DNA from: Bubalus kerabau
Lineage: Eukaryota; Chordata; Mammalia; Artiodactyla; Bovidae
NCBI RefSeq assembly: GCF_029407905.1
Contig: NW_026577903.1
Coordinates: forward strand, 1,984,001 to 2,048,000
Length of the DNA: 64,000 nucleotides
Direction of reading: 5' to 3'
The position numbers and the translations under genes are program-made. The notes below the pieces were generated by a model. The model was not told the DNA's origin and ran no database searches. It saw only the letters and a list, made by a program, of their open reading frames with translations. Positions 36,640 through 46,603 of this stretch are shown piece by piece (position 1 is the stretch's first letter; the number at the start of each line of letters is the position of its first letter).

Positions 36640-37200
36640 AAAGTGGTATGTGGGGTGGAGATGCTGTACAGGTGGTACATTTAACAATACTTTATATACT
36701 GTTATAAATACATAATATAAATGTATTTGCCTAATTACAGTTTGCCTAATTAGGTATGGGTATAAATAAAATATAATAAAGGTATACCTAATTCTATTTA
36801 TAGATCTATACCTAATTAATTTGTATATAAATTAATATGTATACTATATACACACACATATATATATACTGTATAATTAAATATATATGGCAGTAATATA
36901 ATGTGTGTGTGGCTGATATTAATTGGTATGGATTGATGTGCTGTGATGATATATGTTCTATATACTGTATAATTATAAATGTGTGACATGTATTATTACA
37001 GTATATTGGCTTGTGTTGGTTGGTATTAGCTGTGTATGTGTTGTATTGTTGTAATATATATTAATTAATATATTAATTATAAAGATTAATTCAAGTATAT
37101 TGATTTATATATATTATATGTCAATAACTTTATACTTGTTGCCATATATAAATACATATATAAATGCGTTTTGCATTTAGTTATATCTGTATACCAAAAT
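36640..37200. repeat. AT-rich low-complexity filler replacing most of pol
   Basis: This is about 560 bp of TATA/TAAT words with short (CA)n, (TA)n and TGTG patches, unlike anything on either side. It lies between the start of protease and the integrase zinc finger, where roughly 2.5 kb of pol would be expected. It may be a microsatellite that expanded at the deletion point. Confidence 0.7.
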
Positions 37201-37269
37201 GAGATAAGGAGGTTATACATTTATTACTTAAATTTATACAGAGACCTAAACTAAACATTAGACCTAAAT

Positions 37270-37560
37270 TAACATATCCATAGGGAAACAGCTAGACAAA
37301 TAGTGAAGTTATGTTCCAATTGTAATTAATCACTTAAACGTAAACACACAGGGGCAGACTACAATGATGAGACACTAGATGCCTGAATTACAGGCTACGA
37401 CTCGGCCCCTGGTCAAGTAAAAAGGCCTCCTTACGGGAGAGTGAAAAAGGCCAGATGTGTTGCTAACTTGTGGGAGAGGGTATGCTTGTATATTTCTACA
37501 GAATGCAGATTCTCCGGTTTGGATCTCAGACAAATTCGTCATGTCACATTCCCCAAAGAC
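37270..37560 (+). pseudogene. pol: pol remnant: integrase zinc-finger end fused to integrase C-terminus
   Basis: At 37,279 the sequence reads HRETARQIVKLCSNCN, the end of the integrase HHCC zinc-binding domain, with the C-x2-C codons at 37,312 and 37,321. About 100 bases on, in another frame, comes the C-terminal segment LTGE-stop-KRPDVLLTCGRGYACIF (37,421 onward), the conserved region of the integrase DNA-binding domain. The catalytic core between them, with its D,D-35-E residues, is deleted. A Trp-type codon reads TGA, and a TAA follows CSNCN. The fragment ends at about 37,560, where the captured host sequence begins. Confidence 0.75.
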
Positions 37561-37922
37561 CAGGTTCGCGGCGCGCGCACTCGCTCGCTCCCCCTCCCCC
37601 AGCCGGCTCTCGCCTCCGTGCCACCAGCAGCGCCTCTCACCCACCTCTCTGCACCCCGTGACCTAGAGCAAAGAAGTCTGTGCAGCGAGTGAGGGCCAGA
37701 GAGGAAAGCGCGCCCGCGGAGTGCCGTCCAGACCAGCGTGGCCCCACCGGCGAGATGGGACCGCCCTGAGCCCAAGCGGTGGCGGCTAGCCCTAAACCAC
37801 GAACCCTGCCCCTCCGCCCACCATAGGCGCCTTGGCCCACAGCCTGCCGCTCGCGTTCTGCCTCCTGATGCTGGGGACACTGCTCCCCCAGGCTGACGCC
37901 TACAGCTGCTCCCTGGTTCATC
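37561..37922 (+). pseudogene. TIMP2: Captured host TIMP2 exon 1 fragment (5' leader plus signal peptide) inside provirus
   Basis: From 37,823 the sequence reads I-G-A-L-A-H then SLPLAFCLLMLGTLLPQADA then Y-S-C-S-L-V-H. Bovine TIMP2, a secreted inhibitor of matrix metalloproteinases, begins with a signal peptide that, as I recall it, differs by only four residues after the initiator (A4 to L, R6 to H, L16 to M, R23 to Q), followed by C-S-C-S-P-V-H. About 260 bases of very GC-rich, CpG-rich sequence upstream (gcgcgcgcactcgctcgctc, cccctccgcccacc just before the start) look like the TIMP2 5' untranslated region. The copy is dead: ATG is ATA, the first mature cysteine, which chelates zinc in TIMPs, is TAC (Tyr), and TAA follows at 37,928. 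It ends inside exon 1, so whether it came from RNA or genomic DNA cannot be told. It occupies the position of the env leader and SU. The call rests on the protein match; the leader assignment is weaker. Confidence 0.82.
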
Positions 37923-37989
37923 TTGTTTAAACCCTCAATATAATGTTTGCTCCTTTGTAATGCTACAACATCCACCTTATCTTATGATG
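37921..37989 (+). pseudogene. env: Possible tail of env surface subunit
   Basis: Directly after the TIMP2 segment, a frame starting SCLNPQYNVCSF runs 22 codons to a TAA at 37,987. A Cys-x-x-Pro-x-Tyr pattern just ahead of TM is compatible with the end of a betaretroviral SU. It lies in a different frame from TM, so at least one indel separates them. The short length makes this a tentative call. Confidence 0.35.
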
Positions 37990-37999
37990 TAACCACTTA

Positions 38000-38740
38000 T
38001 TGAATTATGGTCTTGCTGTATTACAACAACTACAGGATTTAATGCAAACACGACGGTTTGTGGGCTTACTTATCTTGGGAACAGCAGCTTTGATAAGTGC
38101 AATCACTTCTGTTACTGTGGCAGCAATATCATTGACTCAACAAGTACATACTGCTCAATATGTTGATTCTATGTCCAAAAATGTTTCTTTAACATTGGCA
38201 ACACAGGAAGCTATAGAGAGAAAATTAGAAATGAGGGTAGACGCCCTAGAGGAAGCAGTAATACATATTGGGACTGAATTGCAGGCTTTAAAGGTGAAAA
38301 TGGCATTGTCTTGTCATGCTGACTATCGGTGGATATGTGGAACACCCCTGAAAGTAAATGAGACAGATTTTGAATGGGAAAAGGTTAAAAACCATATTTC
38401 AGGTATCTGGAACAGCTCTGACATTGGTTGAGACGTAGGGAAACTTCACTATCAAATAGCAACCATGGAGCACTCCCGATTAGATTTTACTGCTGCTGGA
38501 ACAGCAAATGATTTCTTCCATACTTTCCCTAACTACATCTCGGGAAAGAATATTCTGTCTAATGTCTTTAGCTATGCTGCGGTGGCTGCTTTAATTCTGC
38601 TTCTCATAATCATTCTTCCTTGTATTGTCAGGATTCTTCGGCAGAGTATCCAGAGGCTCGCGACTGAGCTACATCTGGCTGTTTTAAGAAATAAAAAACG
38701 GGGAGATGCCGGGAGCCGGCGAGAGACATTCCACTCGTGA
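38000..38740 (+). pseudogene. env: env remnant: transmembrane (TM) subunit, one in-frame stop
   Basis: The reading frame shows a degenerate basic cleavage region (MQTRRF), a hydrophobic, Ala/Ile-rich fusion-peptide-like stretch just after it (~38,060-38,140), a heptad-rich segment (residues ~50-100), a Cys pair (LSCHADYRWICG, ~38,310-38,340), glycosylation sequons (NVS, NET, NSS) and, from ~38,575, a membrane-spanning segment (AALILLLIIILPCIVRIL) with a short cytoplasmic tail. TM anchors the envelope and drives membrane fusion. A single TGA at 38,429-38,431 interrupts the frame, which then continues in phase to 38,740 and into the LTR. There is no TM start codon of its own; it would have been cleaved from a precursor whose SU part is gone. 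Confidence 0.85.
38690..38706 (+). other. Polypurine tract
   Basis: aataaaaaacggggaga stands immediately before the 3' LTR. It is purine-rich apart from one T and one C. Such a tract primes plus-strand DNA synthesis. Confidence 0.7.
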
Positions 38741-40000
38741 CAAAGGTCATGAGGAAGGAGGCTGGGCATACACAAAGGCGGGATCGAGCCTCGGGAGTCC
38801 TCCCGGATATTCTTGAGCATCTACCCCCCAAAACCAGAGTCTGCCTACTTTATTGCTTTGTGCTCTCCCCTCTGACTTTACTGGGGGCTGTCCCCCACCA
38901 CCATCTCACTCTCTCTGTCAAAGAGCTAACTTACAGCTCCAATTAATAAAGTTCCTGGGCAATTAGGAGTGTTTAAATCCAAACACGTCAGATGGCTCTC
39001 TAACTCGCCTGACAAGTTTACCCGGTCTCCTACAGCAATGCATACAATTGTTTACAGTCTCCGAGCCTCGAGAGGCACGGGAAGCTTAAGATATTCAAAT
39101 AGCTTAGAGCCTCTCAGAGAGTTAGAAACTGTCAGAATAAAACTAGTAAAAGATTTCATTGATGAACCAATGCTTGTTGCCAAGTTTCCACATCCCCTGA
39201 ATTGTATAATTGAATGTGTATTAATTAATATAGTTGGTATGTAGAAGAAATAAGTAGTGGCCTTGGTGTTACTAACTTTAGACCCTTAAGGTAATAAATT
39301 ATTTCCTTTGTTTTAATCCCATTACACATCTGCCCTATAGGAATGCCATTTTATTTTCGAAAGATGGGGCCAAACCTTAAAATAATTACTCTTAGAAAAA
39401 ATAAGTCTTATGGTTGATAAGTCTTTGTCAAGAGTCATAAAATGTTAATAGGTCTTCTGGCTAGAAGATGATGTAAATCACCTAAACCATTTGTATACGA
39501 TACATTTGCAGGACAGAAACTCTGGTTTTTGATAAGGATCAAAGGCTGCTGTCTTTGCATCCCCATTATCCTCTATGTGTAACTTAGGGTATACAAACCC
39601 CTGTTGAAAATAAAGCTACGGGCCTTGATTGCCAACGCTTAGTCTCCTAATGTCATTCTTCCCCTCAATTTTCAGATGAGTGTCCATCTGGAGCGCGGAT
39701 ATCCTCTGCGACCATTTATTTGCCTGGGCTTCGAAGACCACTTGAGAAGGTGTCTAAGGTGGGGCACTTTTCGCTATTCGAGAGGGAGCCTGCGGCCTCC
39801 GTGGTCAGAGCTAACCTGGTGTCACGGGTTATACTGATTTTCCGCATAAACCAAGCTACTCAGCTTCTTTTCTCCACTAAACTTTCCTACTGAGCTATCC
39901 TCATTCTATTACTCTTTATATCTTCGATAAATAAATCAATAGGTCGCCTACTCTGTCTCCCCTTCGAAAACCCTGGACCAGCCGAGGCTGGACCTTGTCA
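38707..40000 (+). repeat. 3' LTR of provirus
   Basis: Starts tgccgggagccggcg and ends gctggaccttgtca. It aligns along its full length with the 5' LTR. Its AATAAA is at 39,609. The last bases differ from the 5' LTR end (cttgtca against cctctgca). Confidence 0.92.
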
Positions 40001-41964
40001 GAAGAGGGCCTCATCTCGATTTGAAGCAGGAACCTCAGGGTTGCTCTCCATTTCTGACTCTGAACACAGAGTCCCTACAGAGTTAGGACAGGAGAGTCAG
40101 GCCTCGTCTTGTGTGGAGGAATGGAACTCCACTGGACTCTCGAGTTGTTCACCGGATAACAGGCCACTTGTCGAGCTGTGTGTGGAACCTGCGGTTTTAT
40201 CCGGACGATGCATGGGGGTGTCAGTTCCCCTTCGTTTTTTGCCTTCATACACAGGGTTGCCTTCGAAGAGGTATCCAGCCTTCAGATTCTTATCAAGAGC
40301 AGACCAGGAAATCAGTGTCTTTCGGCATGTGGCACCACCCACAAGCCTACGTCTCGAATTTCTTCTTGAGACGGACCTCAACCTGAGGTGCACCAGGAAG
40401 GTCGGTAACCCTTTCAGACAAAGCAAGTGAATCGACCCTCTTGTCCCGATCAGGAGGGGAGAAGGGGCTCAGATGAAGTGGTGCCGGGAACCTCGATGTT
40501 CCCCTCGAGTAAAACTGGGATGTCGGGGAACTTTTGGAGTCACATCAAAGGTGCTAAGTACCGTTTCAAACTTCAAGACGGAACGTGAGACTTCTCTTGA
40601 GACGCTGTAGCTGGCAAGGGCCTCATCTTGTGGTGACGGGTTAACCACGTCGTTTTTCTCGAGTTGTGGCGGGATTCTCGAGTTAGGTCAGGAAATTCAG
40701 GCTTCCTCTTGTGTTGGCCCAGGGAAGTCCAGTCTTCCATTCGAGTTGCGAGGTAGAGCTAGGGATTGCGCTTGAGTTACTGCAGGGCAAAAGAGACCTT
40801 ATCTAGGCTTGTGTCCAGGACATAATGTTCGTCTCCAGGGGGGACAGGGATCTCGGGGTTGCTTTCCTGATGCACCCGGGGAGTCAGTCCTTGTCTCGAG
40901 GGGAAGCAAAGGACTCCACTCTCCTCTCGAGTTGCGACGGGTATCTCTTGGAGCCCACTGAGTGGCCTAAAGGGAGTCAAGCCTCCTGTGGAGTTTGGAG
41001 AGAGGACTCGTGATTGCTCTCCAGGCCATGCAGGAAAAGAAGGCCATCATCTCGCGATGAAGGGGGCGTCTCGTGGGTTTTCTCGAGCTGCAGCGCCAGT
41101 GTGGGGTTTCTCATGAGGTACTACGGGGAGCTCCGGGAGCCTCTCATGTGGCGCTTGAGAAGTCAGGTCTCCATGCGCATTGCGAGGGGGAGCACGTCAT
41201 TGCTCTAGAGTCATGGAAGGTGTATCGGGCCTCAAGAACCGTTAAAGAAGGACTTTCAAGGTGTTTCTTGGGTCACGGCAGTAAACCCTGGGTTCCCTCG
41301 ACTAGTGCCGGTGGCCTCAGGGAGCTTCTCAGTGTGCCTCTGAGAAGTCAAGGATACCCTGGAGTTGGGAGGGCCCTCTCGGGACTCCACTGGGTTTGGT
41401 GCAATAGAAGAGGGCCTCATCTCGAGTGGAGGCAGGAACCTCAGGGTTCGTCTCCATTTCTGACTCTGATCGCAGGGTCCCTGCAGAGTTGGGACAGGAG
41501 AGTCAGGCCTCGTCTTGTAAGGAGGAATGGAACTCCGCTTGCCTCTCGAGTTATTCACGGGGTGACAGGCAACTTGTCGAACTGTGTTTGGAATCTGTGG
41601 GTTTTTCCGGACGATGCACAAGGGTGTCAGTGCCCCTTCGTGTTGTGACTTCTTCCACAGGGTTGCCTTTCAAGAGGTGTCCGGGCATCGGGTTCTTATC
41701 AAGAGTGGACCGGGGAATCGGGGTCTTTCAGCATGTGTTACCACCCATGAAGCTACGTCTTAAATATTCTCGTTAGACCGGCCTCATCCTGAGGTGCGCC
41801 GGGAAGGTTGGGAACCCCTTCCAGACAAAGCACGGGAGTCGACCCTCCAGTCGCAATCAGGAGGGGAGAAGTGGCTCAGATGAAGTCGTACCGGGAACCT
41901 CGGTGTTCCCCTCGAGAGAGACCAGGGTGTCGGGGAACTTTTGGAATCGCATCAAGGGTGCCAA

Positions 41965-41989
41965 GTTTTCACACTTGAAGTGTGAAAAC
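41965..41989. repeat. Hairpin (fold-back) insertion in satellite I
   Basis: gttttcacactt followed by g and aagtgtgaaaac forms an almost perfect 25-base inverted repeat, directly followed by acttcaaga. Other monomers read ccaagtaccgtttcgcacttcaagacgg, with one copy of cacttcaag and no palindrome. About 14 bases appear to have been added by copying the opposite strand. Confidence 0.8.
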
Positions 41990-42406
41990 ACTTCAAGAAG
42001 AAACCTGGGACTTCTCTTTAGACTCTGTAGCGGGCAAGGGCCTCATCTTGCGATGACAGGGTAACCATGTGGTTTTTCTCGAGTTTCGGCGGGATTCTCG
42101 AATTACGATGGGGAATTCAGGCTTCCTCTTGTGTTGGCCCAGGGAAGTCCAATCTTCCATTCGAGTTGCGAGAGAGAGCTAGGGATTGCTCTCGAGTCAC
42201 TTCAGGGCAAAAGAGACCTCATCTAAGCTTGTGTCCAGGACCTAATGTTCCTCTCCAGGGGCGACAGAGATCTCGGGGTTGCATTTTAGACACACCCGAG
42301 GAGTCAGACCTCATCTCGAGAGGAAGGAAAGGACTCTGCTCTGCTCTCGAGTCCCGACGGGTATTTCTTGGAGACCACTGAGTGGCCTAAAGGGAGTCAA
42401 GCCTCC

Positions 42407-42412
42407 TGTGGA
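42407..42412. repeat. Probable target-site duplication of LINE-1 (left; right copy 50,566-50,571)
   Basis: tgtgga precedes the poly-T of the antisense element and recurs directly after its 5' end (cttgtggagtttgg). The uninterrupted satellite reads cctcctgtggagtttgg. At 6 bp this is short for LINE-1, and part could be chance. Confidence 0.6.
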
Positions 42413-42855
42413 TTTTTTTTTTAATTTTATTTTATTTTTAAACTTTACATAATTGTATTAGTTTTTCCAAATATCAAAATGAATCCGCCTCAGGTATACA
42501 TGTGCTCCCCATCCTGAACCCTCCTCCCTCCTCCCCCCCATAGCATCCCTCTGGGTCGTCCCAGTGCACTAGCCCCAAGCATCCAGTGTCATGCATCAAA
42601 CCTGGACTGGCAACTCTTTTCATACATAATATTTTACATGTTTCAATGCCATTCTCCCAAATCTTCCCACCTTCTCCCTCTCCCACAGAGTCCATAAGAC
42701 TCTTCTATACATCAGTGTCTCTTTTGCTGTCTCGTACTCAGGGTTATTGTTACCGTCTTTCAAAGTTCCATATATATGCGTTAGTATACTGTATTGGTGT
42801 TTTTCTTTCTGGCTTACTTCACTCTGTATAATAGGCTCCAGTTTCATCCACCTCA
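42413..42855 (-). other. LINE-1 3' UTR and poly(A) end
   Basis: Non-coding sequence between the ORF2 stop and the A-tail, including a G-rich stretch on the minus strand (gggggggaggagggagg, near 42,525), a known trait of L1 3' UTRs. Confidence 0.8.
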
Positions 42856-45800
42856 TTAGAACTGATTCATTCTATTCTTTTTAATGGCGGAGTAATACTC
42901 CATTGTGTATATGTACCACAGCTTTCTTATCCATTCATCTGCTGATGGACATCTAGGTTGCTTCCATGTCCTGGCTATTAGAAACAGTGCTGCGATGAAC
43001 ATTGGGGTACACGTGTCTCTTTCCCTTCTGGTTTCCTCAGTGTGTATGCCCAGCAGTGGGATTGCTGGATCATAAGGCAGTTCTATTTCCAGTTTTTTAA
43101 GGAATCTCCACACTGTTCTCTATAGTGGCTGTACTAGTTTGCATTCCCACCAACAGTGTAAGAGGGTTCCCTTTTCTCCACACCCTCTCCAGCATTTATT
43201 ATTTGTAGACTTTTGGATTGCAGCCATTCTGACTGGCGTGAAATGGTACCTCATAGTGGTTTTGATTTGCATTTCTATGATAATGAGTGATTTTGAGCAT
43301 CTTTTCATGTGTTTGTTAGCCATCTGTATGTCTTCTTTGGAGAAATGTCTATTTAGTTCTTTGGCCCATTTTTTGATTGGGTCATCTATTTTTCTGGAGT
43401 TGAGCTGTAGGTGTTGCTTGTATATTTTTGAGATTAGTTGTTTGTCAGTTGCTTCATTTCCTATTATTTTCTCCCATTCCGAAGGCTGTCTTTTCACCTT
43501 GCTAATAGTTTGCTTTGATGTGCAGAAGCTTTTAAGGTTAATTAGGTCCCATTTGTTTATTTTTGTTTTTATTTCCAATATTCTGGGAGGTGGGTCATAG
43601 AGGATCCTGCTGTGATGTATTTCAGAGAGTGTTTTGCCTATGTTCTCCTCTAGGAGTTTTATAGTTTCTGGTCTTACGTTTAGATCTTTAATCCATTTTG
43701 AGTTTATTTTTGTGTATTGTGTTAGAAAGTGTTCTAGTTTCATTCTTTTACAAGTGGTTGACCAGATTTCCCAGCACCACTTGTTAAAGAGATTGCCTTT
43801 AATCCATTGTATATTTTTGCCTCCTTTGTCAAAGATAAGGTGTCCATATGTGTGTGGATTTATCTCTGGGCTTTCTATTTCGTTCCACTAATCTATATTT
43901 CTGTCTTTGTGCCCGTACCATACTGTCTTGATAACTGTGGCTTTGTAGCGGAGCCTGAAATCAGGTAGGTTGATTCCTCCAGTTCCATTCTTCTTTCTCA
44001 AGATCGCTTTGGCTATTCGAGGTTTTTTGTATTTCCATACAAATTGTGAAATTATTTGTTCTAGCTCTGTGAAGAATACTGTTGGTAGCTTGATAGGGAT
44101 TGCATTGAATCTATAAATTGCCTTGGGTAGTATACTCATTTTCACTATATTGATTCTTCCAATCCATGAACATGGTATATTTCTCCACCTATTAGTGTCC
44201 TCTTTGATTTCTTTCACCAGTGTTTTATAGTTTTCTATATATAGGTCTTTAGTTTCTTTAGGTAGGTATATTCCTAAGTATTTTATTCTTTCCGTTGCAA
44301 TGGTGAATGAAATTGTTTCCTTAATTTCTCTTTCTGTTTTCTCATTATTAGTGTATAGGAATTCAAGGGATTTCTGTGTGTTGATTTTATATCCTGCAAC
44401 TTTACTATAGTCATTGACTAGTTCTAGTAATTTTCTGGTGGAGTCTTTAGGGTTTTCTATGTAGAGGATCATGTCATCTGCAAACAGTGAGAGTTTTACT
44501 TCTTCTTTTCCAATTTGGATTCCTTTTGTTTCTTTTTCTGCTCTGACTGCTGTGGCCAAAACTTCCAAAGCTATGTTGAATAGTAATGGTGAAAGTGGGC
44601 ACCCTTGTCTAGTTCCTGACTTTAGAGGAAATGCTTTCAATTTTTCACCATTGAGGATAATGTTTGCTGTGGGTTTGTCATATATAGCTTTGATTATGTT
44701 GAGGTATGTTCCTTCTATTCCTGCTTTCTGGAGAGTTTTTATCATAAATGGATGTTGAATTTTGTCAAAGGCTTTCTCTGCATCTATTGAGAAAATCATA
44801 TGGTTTTTATTTTTCAATTTGTTAAGGTGGTGTATTACATTGATTGATTTGCGGATATTGAAGAATCCTTGCATCCCTGGGATAAAGCCCACTTGGTCAT
44901 GGTGTATGATCTTTTTAATGTGTTGTTGGATTCTGATTGCTAGAATTTTGTTAAGGATTTTTGCATCTATGTCATCAGTGATATTGGCCTGTAGTTTTCT
45001 TTTTTTGTGGGATCTTTGTCAGGTTTTGGTATTAGGCTGATGGTGGCCTCATAGAATGAGTTTGGAAGTTTACCTTCCTCTGCAATTTTCTGGAAGAGTT
45101 TGAGCAGGATAGGTGTTAGCTCTTCTCTAAATTTTTCGTAGAATTCAGCTGTGAAGCCGTCTGGACCTGGGCTTTTGTTGGCTGGAAGATTTTTGGTTAC
45201 AGTTTCCATTTCCGTGCTTGTGATGGGTCTGTTAAGATTTTCTAGTTCTTCCCTGGTCCAGTTTTGGAAAGTTGTACTTTTCTAAGAATTTGTCCATTTC
45301 TTCCACGTTGTCCATTTTATTGGCATATAATTGTTGATAGTAGTCTCTTATGCTCCTTTGTATTTCTGTGTTTTCTGTTGTGATCTCTCCATTTTCATTT
45401 CTAATTTTATTGATTTGATTTTTCTCCCTTTGTTTCTTGATGAGTCTGGCTAATGGTTTGTCAATTTTATTTATCGTTTCAAAGAACCAGCTTTTGGTTT
45501 TGTTGATTTTTGCTATGGTCTCTTTTGTTTCTTTTGCATTTATTTCTGCTCTAATTTTTAAGATTTCTTTCCTTCTACTAACCCTGGGGTTCTTCATTTC
45601 TTCCTTTTCTAGTTGCTTTAGGTGTAGAGTTAGTTTATTTATTTGACTTTTTTCTTGTTTCTTGAGGTGTGCCTGTATTGCTATGAACTTTCCCCTTAGG
45701 ACTGCTTTTACCGTGTCCCACAAGTTTTGGGTTGTTCTGTTTTCATTTTCATCCGTTTCTATGCAAATTTTGATTTCTTTTTTGATTTCTTCTGTGATTT

Positions 45801-46572
45801 GTTGGTTATTCAGCAGCGCGTTGTTCAGCCTCCATATGTTGGAATTTTTAATAGTTTTTCTCCTGTAATTGAGATCTAATCTTACTGCATTGTGGTCAGA
45901 AAAGATGCTTGGAATGATTTCTATTTTTTTGAATTTACCAAGGCTAGCTTTATGGCCCAGGATGTGATCTATCCTGGAGAAGGTTCCATGTGCACTTTAG
46001 AAAAAGTTGAAATTCATTGTTTTGGGATGAAATGTCCTATAGATATCAATTAGGTCTAACTGGTCTATTGTATCATTTAAAGTTTGTGTTTCCTTGTTAA
46101 ATTTCTGTTTAGTTGATCTATCCATAGGTGTGAGTGGGGTATTAAAATCTCCAACTATTATTGTGTTAGTGTTAATTTCTCCTTTCATACTTGTTAGCAT
46201 TTGTCTTACATACTGTGGTGCTCCCACGTTGGGTGCATATATATTTATAATTGTTATATCTTCTTCTTGGATTGATCCTTTGATCATTATGTAGTGACCT
46301 TCTTTGTCTCTTTTCACAGCCTTTGTTTTAAAGTCTATTTTATCTGATATGAGTATCGCTACTCCTGCTTTCTTTTGGTCCCTATTTGCATGGAAAATCT
46401 TTTTCCAGCCCTTCACTTTCAGTCTGTATGTATCCCCTGTTTTGAGGTGGGTCTCTTGTAGACAACATATGTAGGGGTCTTGTTTTTGTATCCATTCAGC
46501 CAGTCTTTGTCTTTTGGTTGGAGCATTCAACCCATTTACGTTTAAGGTAATTACTGATAAGTATGATCCCAT
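42856..46572 (-). pseudogene. LINE-1 ORF2: endonuclease and reverse transcriptase, broken
   Basis: The frame begins MGSYLSVITLNVNGLNAPTK at 46,572. The N-terminal ~190 residues are the AP-type endonuclease (catalytic motifs LQETHLK and NIYAPN, VGDFNTPL). The reverse transcriptase follows (KSPGPDGFTAEFYEKF near 45,165; SPLLFNIALEVLA near 44,570; FADDMILYI at ~44,475, the catalytic Asp pair). The C-terminal part keeps the Cys-rich region (CWRGCGEKGTLLHCWWECK, ~43,160), and the protein ends near YYSAIKKNRMNQF. Breaks seen: stops at 45,997, 43,888 and 43,120, plus a frame change between 45,240 and 45,209 that is restored between 44,967 and 44,892. The ~1,240-codon span is close to a normal ORF2 of about 1,275. 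The stops look like single changes, so decay is moderate. Confidence 0.92.
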
Positions 46573-46603
46573 TGCAATTTACTTTATTGTTTGGGGTTTG
46601 AAT

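Larger units (their letters stand above)
33123..40000 (+). mobile_element. Defective class II (betaretrovirus-like) provirus, 6.9 kb, with captured host sequence
   Basis: Two LTRs of 1,303 and 1,294 bp in direct orientation bracket a 4.28-kb interior in the order primer-binding site, gag matrix, decayed gag, dUTPase/protease, AT-rich filler, integrase fragments, a TIMP2 exon 1 segment, env transmembrane subunit and polypurine tract. A 6-bp target duplication flanks the whole. Reverse transcriptase, RNase H, the integrase core and nearly all of env SU are missing. The LTRs differ at roughly one site in ten to fifteen by eye, so the insertion is old, perhaps many millions of years. Homopolymer expansions break the interior at 35,219 (T), 35,576, 35,761 and 36,230 (A). 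All frames are interrupted, so it is not competent. The class is inferred from the lysine-type primer site, the dUTPase next to protease and the type of TM subunit. Confidence 0.93.
40001..42412. repeat. Satellite I array between provirus and LINE-1
   Basis: Monomer landmarks are at 40,001 and 41,407 (1,406 bp). The next monomer is interrupted at 42,412 and resumes at 50,566. Without the LINE-1 and the repeated target, that monomer measures about 1,418 bp. Confidence 0.9.

Noticed and set aside
37375..37975. Long antisense and alternative sense frames over the TIMP2 segment
   Set aside because: They are GC-rich shadow frames. The only frame with a recognisable protein is the sense TIMP2 leader at 37,823.
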